Shown: positions 8,520 to 16,636, counted from the first letter of the stretch. The stretch: DNA of 20,856 nucleotides from Nemertoderma westbladi (GCA_032718475.1 JAUCBJ010001039.1:1-20856); one strand, 5' to 3'. Notes: generated from the letters alone by a model not told the origin. Made by a program: numbers and translations.

Positions 8520-9538
8520 GGCAGATCACGCAGACTAAGTCTTACCTTGGCCACAATAAGGCGGTGATCACTGGAGAAGGGTTGTAGTGTAAATGCATTG
8601 CAGTCTTGTATAGAGCTCCTGTATTTCCTACGAAACAGGATATGGTCTATCTGGGACTTGAGACCTCTGGGTCCACTATGAGTCCATAGCTTTCCAGTTC
8701 GCTTCTTGAACTGGGTTCCAGCCGAAAACAATCCATTTCCAGAGATAAAATCCTGAAGATGGACGGAATTTCGGTTAACACTATTGCTATAGACCCAGGG
8801 AGATGTAGGTGATTGATGCAGACTTGCATTAAAGTCTCCCAGGAATGTTAAGAATGCATGCTGATCCACTCCATCAGTAGCTGCTTGTAGATTCTGATAG
8901 AAATTTTCCACCTCCTCTACAGGGGCAACACTAGTTGGAGAGTAGCACACAATCAGAACCACCTTAGGAAAATTCTTAGCCAGTCTTCCAGAACATAAGA
9001 AGTGGCAACGGATGATGCGGTTAGAGATTTGGTCTATTTTGTCCAATGCTGAATGTGCAGTTGGATTCATCAATAGACCAATTCCACCATTGCCACTATC
9101 ATCTGCTGAAGCGAGGGCGAGTCGCCAACCGCCCCCCATGTCCTTAATCAGAACCTCATCAGTCTGTCCAGTCTGCATTCGGTGCTCTTGAACACCCACT
9201 GCATTAAGAGAAAGCTTATCTGCCAAGGCAGTCAGCTCACCTTGTCGCATTGGGGACCCGAGTGTTAGGGTGTTGACTGAGGCTAGTCTAGAGACTTGCC
9301 TCAGATTCACCAATGGCTTTGTTGGTCGGGGTGGAACATGAGAGTAGCCTCCAACTCCAGAATCCCTCTCCCCCCCACAATCTGGCCTCCCTGGTGACCC
9401 AGGGTTTGGGCCAGAAAGCTCATCAGGAAATGGACTCAAAGAATTGTTTGCCGCTCTCTCTCCAGTAGGGGGTGATACAGGCAGCCGGTCAGGAGATGTT
9501 GGTGCCAATAAGTTGGTGCCAGTTCCCAAGAAGGGCAA
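8474..9538 (-). CDS. LINE apurinic-like endonuclease domain (inverted arm)
   Basis: This is an endonuclease/exonuclease/phosphatase-fold domain of a non-LTR retrotransposon, which would nick target DNA to prime reverse transcription. Visible motifs are SVNT (Asn 89), VQEHR (catalytic Glu 118), GGIGLLMNP, FLGDFNASL (GDFN at 234-237), SQIDHILF and the terminal FSSDHR (Asp 324, His 325), so the expected catalytic set is intact. Residues 1 to about 10 are antisense RT sequence across the inversion junction, so the annotated Met is not real. The Pro/Gly-rich stretch to about residue 75 is the element's pre-endonuclease region. The frame ends early at 8474. The same polypeptide continues in another frame at 8519, so a small indel lies between. 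It resembles the endonuclease-RT proteins often labelled craniofacial development protein 2-like. Confidence 0.85.
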   Translation of the reverse strand: MPFLGTGTNLLAPTSPDRLPVSPPTGERAANNSLSPFPDELSGPNPGSPGRPDCGGERDSGVGGYSHVPPRPTKPLVNLRQVSRLASVNTLTLGSPMRQGELTALADKLSLNAVGVQEHRMQTGQTDEVLIKDMGGGWRLALASADDSGNGGIGLLMNPTAHSALDKIDQISNRIIRCHFLCSGRLAKNFPKVVLIVCYSPTSVAPVEEVENFYQNLQAATDGVDQHAFLTFLGDFNASLHQSPTSPWVYSNSVNRNSVHLQDFISGNGLFSAGTQFKKRTGKLWTHSGPRGLKSQIDHILFRRKYRSSIQDCNAFTLQPFSSDHRLIVAKVRLSLRDLPCRGMTGPLCCNSQV

Positions 9539-10880
9539 CCTAACACTCTATGGTTCTTTTCGGGGAATCTCATTGATCTCGATTGCTGCAAAACTATTCA
9601 ATAGAATTCTATTAAATCGCATCAGGGATCCCATTGAGAGACTGCTACGTGGAAATCAGAATGGGTTCCGTAAAGGTCGTGGGACCATGGAGCCCATTTT
9701 GGCACTTAGAAGGATAATTGAAGAGTTATCAAAAAAGAAAGACAGGCATCTGGCTGTTATCTTTGTTGACTTCTTCAAGGCCTTTGATTCAGTCTCTCGC
9801 TCACGTATGTTCAGCATACTTTCATTATATGGGATTCCTGATGAAATTATTGCAGCAATCAGATCAGTATACGATGGTTCGACAACATTTGTGTCTACTG
9901 TTGATGGTGACACAGAACCATTTGAAGTGTTATGGGGCGTCCTCCAAGGAGACACACTTGCACCATTCTTGTTCATTATTGTGGTTGACTATGTTCTACG
10001 TATGTCCTTAGATCATCGTAATGATGATGGGGTGATGATAACTCCACCTACTGGCTCCAGAAGTCGAGGAAATCCTGCCAAGTACCTAACTGATCTAGAC
10101 TTTGCTGATGACTTAGGAGTACTCTCAGAATCATTAGAGGGAGCCCAGCGGCTCCTCAGCTCATTAGAACATGCTGCTTCTAGTGTTGGTCTTTTTATTA
10201 ACTCCAGAAAGACCAAAATTCTGACAGTTAACTTTGAAAGTCCTCAGCAAGTCTCTGATCGGATGAGCATAAGCTCAAAGGATGGTATGCTTGAGCATGT
10301 GGACGACTTCTGTTACCTGGGATCATGGATCCGGAAGTCAGGTGAGGACCTTCGAATACGTAAGGGAAAGGCATGGGCAGCCTTGAATAGGCTTTCCAGG
10401 ATTTGGAAGTCACCTAGAATTAATCGGAAACTTAAGGTCCGATTATTTAGAGCAGCAGTAGTTCCAGTACTCCTCTACGGGACTCCATGCTGGGCTCTAA
10501 CTGCTGAGGACACCAAATCTCTGGATGGCACATTCACAAGAATGCTACGCCGGGTACATTGTGTCAAGTACAATGCACACATCTCCAACCAGACACTATA
10601 TAACATTGGAGGTGTCTCATTGGTTCCCCCAAGCTTGACACTAGAACAAAATCGCCTCCGCTTTGCAGGACATTGCTTTCGCCGTGAGGACCAGCCAGTG
10701 CATAATCTTGTACTTTGGCAGCCTCATGGAGTGAATAAGCATGGTGGACAGCCCATGACTTTCTTGAGACGCATCTTAAAGGACACTGGCCTTAAAGATG
10801 CGGATGATCTAGCAAATGTCATGGGTGATAGGGAGTTGTGGCGGTGCAATTTTGTTGACAAGCCGGCACAGCATTCTTAA
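9517..10880 (+). CDS. LINE reverse transcriptase (sense arm)
   Basis: This is the RT of a non-LTR retrotransposon, which would copy element RNA at a nicked target. The open frame extends back to 9444, but everything before about 9510 is antisense endonuclease, so RT homology starts at NKLVPVPKKGN. Motifs in order are YGSFRGISL, NGFRKGRGT, motif A IFVDFFKAFDS (first Asp about codon 109 counted from 9444), GVLQGDTLAPFLF, the catalytic FADD box (10101-10112), NSRKTKIL, FCYLGS and the C-terminal LYGTPCWAL and NRLRFAGHCFRR segments. All catalytic Asp residues are present and no stop interrupts it. It lacks its own endonuclease and first RT motif because these sit on the inverted arm, so it cannot produce a complete ORF2 protein. 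It ends at TAA 10878-10880, followed by the 3' UTR. Confidence 0.9.
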
Positions 10881-10910
10881 AAATGCAGCTGCAATGCAGC
10901 ATGCCGATCC

Positions 10911-10928
10911 TAGTAGTAGTAGTAGTAG
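10911..10928. repeat. (TAG)6 microsatellite in LINE 3' UTR
   Basis: Six TAG units lie 30 bp after the RT stop codon. This may be an old internal tail of the element or an ordinary microsatellite. Confidence 0.85.
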
Positions 10929-11104
10929 GTCAGGAGATAACTGACGCCTGTGAGGCCGATTGTGTCCAGTCATTCCACTGGCCTCTAGTGGCTGGACCTC
11001 CACATTACTAATGTAATCCATAGTGGGGATTGGGGGGTGCTTTTTTTGCCGAGTCAGCTCTCGGAGCAAATACCACACCCTGGAGTGCCATTCCACAGGG
11101 TGGG
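10929..11104 (+). other. Upstream part of LINE 3' UTR
   Basis: No reading frame is supported. The sequence is GC-richer than its flanks and has short hairpin arms, for example CCACT/AGTGG near 10976-10991, and a run of seven T near 11041-11047. It is assigned to the element because of its position between the RT stop and the structured repeats. Confidence 0.45.
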
Positions 11105-11340
11105 TGTCGCAGTGGAGTCAGATATGAGGCCCATCACCCATATCTACTCTCGCGCACATGACCCACCATTGGCTGTGCAGCTCATCTGATGGGTCATGCC
11201 CTGTAGCCCTGCTGCCAGGTGCAGGTCGCAGTGAAGTGCACTCAGAGTGGACATGAGAACACTCTACTCCTGACCAGCCATTGGTAGATCACCATCTGCC
11301 TGGCCAGGCCATATACCCCTGCAGCCCGGTATATGGGTCC
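11105..11340 (+). repeat. Two diverged tandem units of three hairpins each in LINE 3' UTR
   Basis: The units start at the shared GTCGCAGTG (11106 and 11225), about 118 bp apart. Each has three hairpins in the same order. Hairpin 1 arms are 11120-11126/11139-11145 and 11244-11249/11260-11265. Hairpin 2 arms are 11157-11165/11190-11198 and 11269-11277/11300-11308, both with a loop that starts CCATTGG. Hairpin 3 arms are 11200-11208/11218-11225 and 11309-11317/11328-11336. The arms differ between units mostly by paired changes that keep the stems. Confidence 0.75.
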
Positions 11341-11475
11341 TTAATCCAGGACCAAGGGCGTCCTTATCCCACAACGAAGGGGTCCTAGTTACAGGACCAG
11401 ATTTGCCCTAGTAAGAGGGTCTATGCAGCTACAGGTGGCACCTCCTTTATGCTGCATGGAGGTGGCAAGTTTTCT
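11335..11475 (+). other. Further hairpins at the LINE 3' end
   Basis: Two short hairpins with GGTCCT/AGGACC stems occur about 50 bp apart (first near 11336-11353, second near 11382-11399), with different 6-nt loops. A CACCTCC/GGAGGTG stem follows near 11437-11465. These suggest that the whole 3' UTR is folded RNA. The true end of the element is not marked by a clear tail. Confidence 0.5.
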
Positions 11476-12404
11476 TGAACAATGACCTAGAATACCTGAC
11501 CTGGCCATGATAACAGGTTGTGTTTCTGTAATGCAAGCTGTACTAAAAGGTTTCATTCACAGTTATACGGGCACCATTTGTGTTTTCAGAGATTCACGTT
11601 GTTTCGGTTTTAATTAATCCAAATTGTTCGGTGACATGTTGGTAAATGTAGAAATTAGAACGCTCAGCTCTCACACTTATTTCACACTAGTAACTACTGT
11701 AATAGTTATTTGATCATTTATAGCGATATTTAATTTGGGTTGTATTAATTTTGGTTACTATTATTAAGTTGTATTAAATACAAAATTTTTGAACATTTTT
11801 CGCATATTTCTATGCTGGTAACGTCACACAAATCCGCTTCCACGATTGAGTATTGTCGTTAGTAATTAGTCACTTATTTTGAATTATTTAACTGTTAAGT
11901 CAAATAATTTACTGTTAAATTAAATTTTTGCACATGTCGCGATCATATACAACGTATAATTAACACGTTGTGGGGTCTTCGAGCAGCACGTGTTCAAATG
12001 TTCAATGACTGAGCAGCGACTAATTAACAAATTTATGAGAGATTCATTGACCAGCTACCGACAGACCAATATTGTGACATATATTTTAGTTTAATGTTTG
12101 ATTCAATTAGAGGCACAAATTAAAAAGGCTACAAATATATAGGGGTGAATAATTAAATTAGTCACCCATTAGGCCTAAAAGGTAGCCAAATATAAGTTGC
12201 AATCTATATACATTTTTAAATTCAGTAGTGTGCGTGTGTTGTGTATTGATCCCGTATATTTCATGTTGAAATAGCGTTCATTAACTTAATTTCTATTTAA
12301 TAATTATTCAGGCATACCCACATTAAATTAGTTCGTGTGTGTTAAGTGTGTAAGATTTGATTGTTTCGGCACGAACCCATTATGGCACAGAAACTGACGG
12401 ATTC
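11476..12404. other. AT-rich stretch without a gene
   Basis: No supported reading frame, RNA gene or long repeat was seen. I looked here for the rest of the C48 peptidase domain beyond the LINE (an HW motif, a catalytic Cys region, a target-site duplicate of the 7520-7531 sequence) and did not find it. Confidence 0.55.
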
Positions 12405-12405
12405 T

Positions 12406-12460
12406 TCGCGAATTTCGCAAACGTCGCGAATTTCGCAAACGTCGCAAACTTCGGGAATTT
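12406..12460. repeat. 18-bp tandem repeat, about 3 units
   Basis: TCGCGAATTTCGCAAACG occurs perfectly at 12406-12423 and 12424-12441, then a diverged third unit to 12460. The CpG-rich unit contains TTCGCGAA-like palindromic words and stands out in an AT-rich setting. Confidence 0.9.
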
Positions 12461-12504
12461 GTTCTACAATTTTGACTCCTTAAGCAAAAGGGTCCCGAAT
12501 GAGT

Positions 12505-12660
12505 TTTTTAACCTTTATTTTTTTGTGATTTTGAGTGCTTTTTTATATTAGTGAATGTTCTAGCTAGCAAAAAAATACTACCGGTAGCTATCATAAAAAA
12601 CATATCTACTAATGTTCTAGAACTTTCACCAATACCAAAAAAATTTAAAAACTCTAAAAA
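12505..12660. repeat. Foldback pair of a dispersed AT-rich repeat (also at 19469-19700)
   Basis: The right arm (12558-12660) has TAGCTA...TCTACTAATGTTCTAGAAC...CACCAATACC followed by A-rich sequence. The left arm (12505-12567) is an inverted, diverged copy, with GTGAATGTTCTAGC as the complement of the same core. The same unit occurs in plus orientation at 19469-19548 and 19573-19700. This is probably a MITE or another short non-autonomous element. Confidence 0.65.
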
Positions 12661-12715
12661 AGGATTGGTGAAAAATGGCTGGGGTGTCGACAGGGCGAAG
12701 TAGGGACCGTGTTGC

Positions 12716-12787
12716 TTAACCCCTTAGAGCCTATGACGTCCAGTGCATGTCACCATGGACAGCACTAAGACGTGCAGTGGACGTCAT
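12716..12787. mobile_element. Possible piggyBac-like terminus with subterminal palindrome
   Basis: TTAA (12716-12719) is followed by CCCCTTAGAGCC, and then by an inverted repeat with 15-nt arms and one mismatch (ATGACGTCCAGTGCA at 12733-12747, its complement at 12773-12787). TTAA plus a CCCT-type end plus a subterminal palindrome is the pattern of piggyBac-superfamily ends. No matching opposite end was found in the window, so this is a candidate solo or truncated end only. Confidence 0.3.
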
Positions 12788-12994
12788 GCTGGAATACATG
12801 TTTTATTGGAAGGCTCTTGGAGTAGGTATACTGGTGGATAGTATTAAGGACATTTAGTGCTCTTCATGGGAAAAAATCCATTACTGTACTGTAGATAGGC
12901 TGTATTGTAGACTGTATTATCAATGTTAGGTATATGGCGTAATGCCAACCACAGTACACCATGTCCCAGAATATATTGTCGTAATTCAGTGACA

Positions 12995-13014
12995 CCCCCC
13001 CCCCCCCCCCCCCC
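12995..13014. repeat. C20 homopolymer
   Basis: There is an uninterrupted run of 20 C. It is possibly variable in length and prone to sequencing error. Confidence 0.95.
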
Positions 13015-13064
13015 ACCTCCTAATTTTTTTACAAATCGTAATGAGATTGCATGAAATTTGAAAC

Positions 13065-13260
13065 AGAGATAGTTTCACCTCCCGACCACTGACTGGGTGA
13101 GCCATAATTTTTATTTTTGCTTTCAATCTTTAGCTACAAGCGTTTAAAAAAAGTGTCTCCAGCGATATTACACCAGTCACATCGCATTTGTTCTTCTACC
13201 TTATAGCTGTTTGTTGTTTGTTGCTCATCCAGTCAGTGGTCGGGAGGTGAAACTATCTCT
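13065..13260. mobile_element. Foldback/MITE-like element with 38-bp inverted ends
   Basis: Arms 13065-13102 and 13223-13260 are reverse complements at 37 of 38 positions (they begin AGAGATAGTTTCACC) and surround a 120-bp AT-rich core without a reading frame. The left end coincides with the end of a 32-bp sequence also found at 19949-19980. The right end abuts the truncated start of the second LINE. No target-site duplication is clear. Confidence 0.75.
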
Positions 13261-15246
13261 TCAGTCCGTTACAAAAGTGAAAACATTATTGCAGTTTCAA
13301 CTCAAGGTTTTGAGGTATTAACCGCCTACTTCAAACCGAAAACAGATATCGCTGAAATTCTACTGGAAATCGTATCTGTCAATAACTCAATCCGCTCTCG
13401 TTCAACTGCTCCACTAATTGTGGCAGGCGACTTCGGTCGAATTGATGGAGATAGCAGTCGTGGGGACCTTTTATGCGAAGGTCTGTCGGGAACTGGTCTA
13501 GCCTGTATAACAGATCCATAAAGACCAACATATTTCAGCTGGAATGGTCAGAGCGTTATCGATCTTGTGTTTGTCGACCACATTATCTTTGATACGTCTG
13601 AGGTCAAAGTATTAACTACTATAAACTCCAAACATCAACAGGTAAACATAAATTTGCCACTAACATCATCGTCGCCTGTACGGAATGTGCGCACCCAGCG
13701 AATCAGTGGTATCGATGTGGATGTTCTGAAGGATGATCTCTCCATGGAAACTAATGTTTTCAGATTCTTGGCCGAACAGGACATAAATAGCGCCTGCAAG
13801 AAAATCACAGATTCTCTGCGTGGGGCTGCAGTTTTGAATCGCAAGAAATCGTCTAAACCATGGTTCACTATGGATTGTTATGTTCTCCAACGGGCTGTGA
13901 AGGCGTGCCACAAAGAGGTATGCTCCCACCCAAACAGTATAAACAGACTCGAGTACTCTAATCTGAAACATAAGTATAAATCTCTAATTCGATCGAAGAA
14001 GCAGGCTTTTCTGGTTGAGAAGGAAAATAAACTCATAGCTCAGGCTGGGTCCGACCTCAAAAACTTTTGGAATTTAACCAAGGTTAAGCGCACTCCTTCA
14101 GCACCCCAACAGGTCTGTGCTGAAGACTGGTCCTCACATTTCAACTCCCTACTAACCCGGGATGTCGACACAAAACTTCCTGATTTACCTAGCCAGCCAG
14201 TCCCGGATCTGGATCGTCCAATCGAAGCAGTGGAGGTGACTTCTGCCATTCACTCGCAGAAGAACCATAAGGCTGCTGGTCCCGATGGTGTTTCGAATGA
14301 ATCGCTAAAGTTTGGCTTTGGCATCCTCCTTCCTTTCCTCCTCATCTTATTTTCTAGATGTTTCTCCGCTGCAGTCTGCCCAATTGTCTGGCTGACCTCG
14401 TATTTATTGCCCCTGTACAAGGGGAAGGGGCCTAAGAGCTCTCCTAACTCTTACCGCGGCATTGCCTTACTATCCTGTCTACTAAAGGCCTATACTACAA
14501 TCCTTTTCAACAGACTATATACCTGGGCAGAATCCGCCAGATTCCTCCCAGACTGCCAGTTTGGGTTTCGGAAAGGACGCTCAACAATCCAGGCCGCCAC
14601 AAGTCTAATCTCCCAGATACAGCAGGCCCTGAGTACACCACGGGGCAACAAATACTGTGTTTTCGTGGATTTTACTAAGGCGTTCGATTCCGTTAATAGA
14701 AAGAAACTTTGTTTCAAGCTGTCCAAGTTGGGGGTGAGCCGGGCTTTTATCGCTGCCCTGTGGGCATTATTAGCCACCAACTTCGTTTGTATCTGTCTAG
14801 GGTTATACATTTTGGACCCGATAACTCAATCCATTGGTGTGATCCAAGGGGACAAGCTTTCTCCTTTGCTTTTTAGTTTGTTCCTAGCCGATCTTCCAAC
14901 TGTTTTAGCCGCAGCATGTAGTGGCCTATTACTATTTATGTACGCAGATGACGTCGCCATTGTTGGAAACACGATCGCCAAAGTCCAGGCTGGTCTCGAC
15001 ACTTTATCGGACTACTGTAAAGAAAACGACCTCATCGTTAATGAGAAGAAAACCAAAGCCATCAAAATCCGCCGTGGGGGTCGTCTCTGCCGCTCGGACA
15101 AACTCACTTACTGCGGCTCACCTATTGAGTTCGTCAACTCCTTTGAGTATCTCGGAGTAGTGTTCACACCCACAGTTTGTTCTTCGGGGCACTACAGTCA
15201 TCTATATAAACGCGGCATCTCTGCCTGCATCCGCCTGGCGACTACA
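13261..15246 (+). mobile_element. Second non-LTR retrotransposon, 5'-truncated
   Basis: This retains the C-terminal half of the endonuclease, the linker and most of the RT, then breaks off in the RT thumb at the junction with the minus-strand coiled-coil block. It has a YADD catalytic box and an IALLSCLLKAYT motif and is clearly a different lineage from the FADD element at 7.5-11.5 kb. It lacks the 5' end, the 3' UTR and a tail. Confidence 0.88.
13264..13566 (+). pseudogene. LINE endonuclease remnant, in frame with the RT
   Basis: The frame reads YKSENIIAVSTQGFEVLTAY, then LIVAGDFGRID (the family motif is GDFN, so the catalytic-site Asn is replaced by Gly), then RPTYFSWN and SVIDLVF. The expected SDH motif further on reads SKH (about 13627). 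A TAA at 13519-13521 interrupts the frame before the RT. The N-terminal half, including the catalytic Glu, is missing. The truncation, the changed residues and the stop together make an active endonuclease very unlikely. Confidence 0.8.
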
Positions 15247-15276
15247 ATTAATTTTAATTTAATCTCGATATATTAA
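13567..15276 (+). CDS. Non-LTR retrotransposon reverse transcriptase (truncated C-terminus)
   Basis: This uninterrupted frame of 569 codons carries RT motifs in order. These are the first finger motif KNHKAAGPDGVSNESLKFG, LLPLYKGKGP, YRGIALLSC, FGFRKGRST (from about residue 332), motif A VDFTKAFDSV (367-376), GVIQGDKLSPLLFSLF, the catalytic YADD box (459-462), NEKKTKAIKI and FEYLGVVF. All catalytic Asp residues are present. The given first codon is a GTG that merely follows the upstream stop; the true protein would include the endonuclease. RT homology ends near CIRLATT (15245), and the last nine or so residues come from the junction, so the thumb and C-terminal domain are missing. The final 465 bp are duplicated at 265-729. 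Confidence 0.9.
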   Translation: MFVDHIIFDTSEVKVLTTINSKHQQVNINLPLTSSSPVRNVRTQRISGIDVDVLKDDLSMETNVFRFLAEQDINSACKKITDSLRGAAVLNRKKSSKPWFTMDCYVLQRAVKACHKEVCSHPNSINRLEYSNLKHKYKSLIRSKKQAFLVEKENKLIAQAGSDLKNFWNLTKVKRTPSAPQQVCAEDWSSHFNSLLTRDVDTKLPDLPSQPVPDLDRPIEAVEVTSAIHSQKNHKAAGPDGVSNESLKFGFGILLPFLLILFSRCFSAAVCPIVWLTSYLLPLYKGKGPKSSPNSYRGIALLSCLLKAYTTILFNRLYTWAESARFLPDCQFGFRKGRSTIQAATSLISQIQQALSTPRGNKYCVFVDFTKAFDSVNRKKLCFKLSKLGVSRAFIAALWALLATNFVCICLGLYILDPITQSIGVIQGDKLSPLLFSLFLADLPTVLAAACSGLLLFMYADDVAIVGNTIAKVQAGLDTLSDYCKENDLIVNEKKTKAIKIRRGGRLCRSDKLTYCGSPIEFVNSFEYLGVVFTPTVCSSGHYSHLYKRGISACIRLATTINFNLISIY

Positions 15277-16070
15277 ACATAGAGTTAAAAGTAGTGTTAT
15301 CACAGAGGCCACATTAGTCTGGAGGGGCCGGTAAGGATTATTTACATTATTATTATTTTGTGTGTCATTTTGTACCCCAGTGCTGTATTCAGCGTTTTTA
15401 ACATTGGTTGAGATAGGAGGGCGTGACATATTTCCAGCTTCAACGCCATTTATATTAGAGGCTTTCTTTAAGATGTGATGTTCAGGGGAGTCCGGGTTCG
15501 TGAATACCGTGGCCTTGTTAGAGGTCAAGATGTCCTGAGAATTAGCCAGCTTTTGGTGCAGCTCTTCTAGAACCTTGGCGGCTTGTGCAGACTCATTTCG
15601 TAATTCTTGTAGCTGACGATGTTGTGCAATCTGAGATTGCTCGTTGTTGGCAGCTTCGTCATGCAACTGCTTTAAATGCTGCTGTAATTGTTGCCGTTGT
15701 TGCTGATTTTGTTCACTCACTATCTCCCTTTGATTACTTAGTCGATTTAATTCAAAATCGATATTATTTAATTGTTTCATTTTATTGTTTACGGCCTCCT
15801 GCATGGCTTGCAGGTTTAATGAGGACTCGTTTAATCTTTCCATGTAAAGGGAGTCCTCTTTCGCCCGGGCGACTTTCCCTTTCGCCCCCGTGGGCCCCAT
15901 AAGGCGGCAAGGTGTCCATCACGAGAGTAGGTGATGGGAGACAAACTGGGGCCTAGAGTGTGGATGTTATGTGGGTGGGCGAAGGCCGTGCTGGACATTC
16001 GGTCTGCCAGCAAAGGGGTTGGTCGCACCTGTTTGGGTCGAAAAGTAGGCGTAACTATTCTGTCCCTATA
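14811..16070. repeat. Duplicated block, copy B (paralog of 264-1572)
   Basis: This is the same RT-tail plus antisense coiled-coil arrangement as copy A, but here it is continuous with the full RT upstream. It lacks 43 bp relative to A at 15897/15898, where A has two CCAT words bounding the missing piece. Homology ends at CCCTATA (16070). Confidence 0.93.
15259..15900 (-). pseudogene. Gln-rich coiled-coil protein fragment, copy B
   Basis: This frame of 213 codons is uninterrupted where copy A has a stop. Residues about 30-125 are predicted coiled coil with strong Gln/Glu/Leu content (QQQRQQLQQHLKQLHDE, LEELHQKLANSQ). An Asn/Ser/Pro-rich segment follows (SRPPIS, NNNNVNNPY), then a short hydrophobic C-terminus. 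No enzymatic motif is present. The upstream part is displaced to another frame by the 43-bp deletion (next entry). It resembles structural ORF1/Gag-type proteins only in composition. It runs tail to tail into the RT frame with an 18-bp overlap of stop regions. Confidence 0.6.
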
Positions 16071-16079
16071 TACATACAT
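15831..16079 (-). pseudogene. Upstream piece of coiled-coil frame, copy B (frameshifted)
   Basis: Residues up to the DGHLAALW segment match copy A (1530-1400 on the minus strand), including the LADRMSSTAFAHPHNIHTLGP-type region. The 43-bp deletion then throws the frame, and the remaining residues are out-of-frame reading of the 15259-15900 sequence. The first ATG (16079) lies just outside the duplicated block. Confidence 0.6.
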
Positions 16080-16383
16080 GCCTTGCCTTCCCTTTATTAT
16101 CGACTATTTATTGTAACAACAATAATATATTACGAAAAGTCTTTGGTCTAATTATATTGATATCACTACAGTGTTCCATTTGTGACAACTCTCAATCGTG
16201 ATGTAATTAATAATAAGAGCTTTGCTTATATTAATGGTCTGAAATATCGCCATATATTAATTGTTTAGTAAGTCAGAGATATGACAACACACAAATCTGA
16301 TACAATTGTCCAGATTATCACTGATACTTAGTTACAGCAACCCACCTGTTGTGGCGCGTGTAAATCTTCCTTGATTCTGTAAT
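16071..16383. other. AT-rich stretch without a gene
   Basis: No supported reading frame, RNA gene or repeat was seen. The last 11 bases (16373-16383) are the left target-site duplicate of the SINE. Confidence 0.6.
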
Positions 16384-16625
16384 CAAGCAAGCAAACAGTT
16401 GGCCGAAGCCGGAGGCAACCCGAAGGCGCCTCTTTCGATAGCTGCTACCCGAGGGTAGGGGTGGGCGCTACTCCTATCCCAAGATTTGCTCCCAGTTATT
16501 TAACTGGTACTCATTTTATCGACCCCAGTGGATGAAAGGCTGAGTGGACCCTGGCGGGGCTGAACCTACAACCAATAGATTGCAGGCCCGGCGCTCAACC
16601 AACTGAGCTACCCCGCCTTCTCCCC
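16384..16625 (-). mobile_element. tRNA-derived SINE, complete, with 11-bp target-site duplication
   Basis: On the minus strand it starts with a tRNA-like head in which GGCGGGG pairs with CCCCGCC 65 nt later. The A box TAGCTCAGTTGG (16610-16599) and a near-consensus B box GGTTCAGCCCC (16566-16556) mark an internal Pol III promoter. A body with GTCGATAAAATGAGTACC follows, and a TTGCTTGCTTG tail (16394-16384). GATTCTGTAAT flanks it perfectly at 16373-16383 and 16626-16636. The clean duplication implies a fairly young insertion. Confidence 0.9.
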
Positions 16626-16636
16626 GATTCTGTAAT

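Larger units (their letters stand above)
7532..11480 (+). mobile_element. Internally inverted RTE-like non-LTR retrotransposon (LINE)
   Basis: The left arm (7532 to about 9515) is the 5' half of the LINE on the minus strand: endonuclease, linker and RT fingers. The right arm (about 9510 to 11480) is the RT and 3' UTR on the plus strand. About 190 bp of RT (9517-9706) is present in both arms. The left arm interrupts the SAP/C48-like frame at 7532. The right end is uncertain and I found no convincing target-site duplication. The FADD form of the RT catalytic box and the C-terminal LYGTPCWAL segment resemble RTE/Proto-type elements. The clade is inferred. Confidence 0.82.

Noticed and set aside
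10809-11096. Minus-strand frame over the LINE 3' UTR
   Set aside because: It is short, lies antisense to the RT end and structured UTR, includes the TAG microsatellite and has no recognisable motif.
11476-12400. Remainder of the C48 peptidase domain beyond the LINE
   Set aside because: No frame with the HW, Asp and Cys motifs was found, and no duplicate of the 7520-7531 sequence marks a rejoining point.
12357-12551. Small plus-strand frame of 64 codons
   Set aside because: It spans the 18-bp tandem repeat and AT-rich sequence and has no homology or structure suggesting a protein.
16553-16617. An authentic tRNA gene
   Set aside because: The acceptor-like ends pair, but the anticodon arm does not fold, the length is only 65 nt, and the sequence is the head of a SINE with a target-site duplication.
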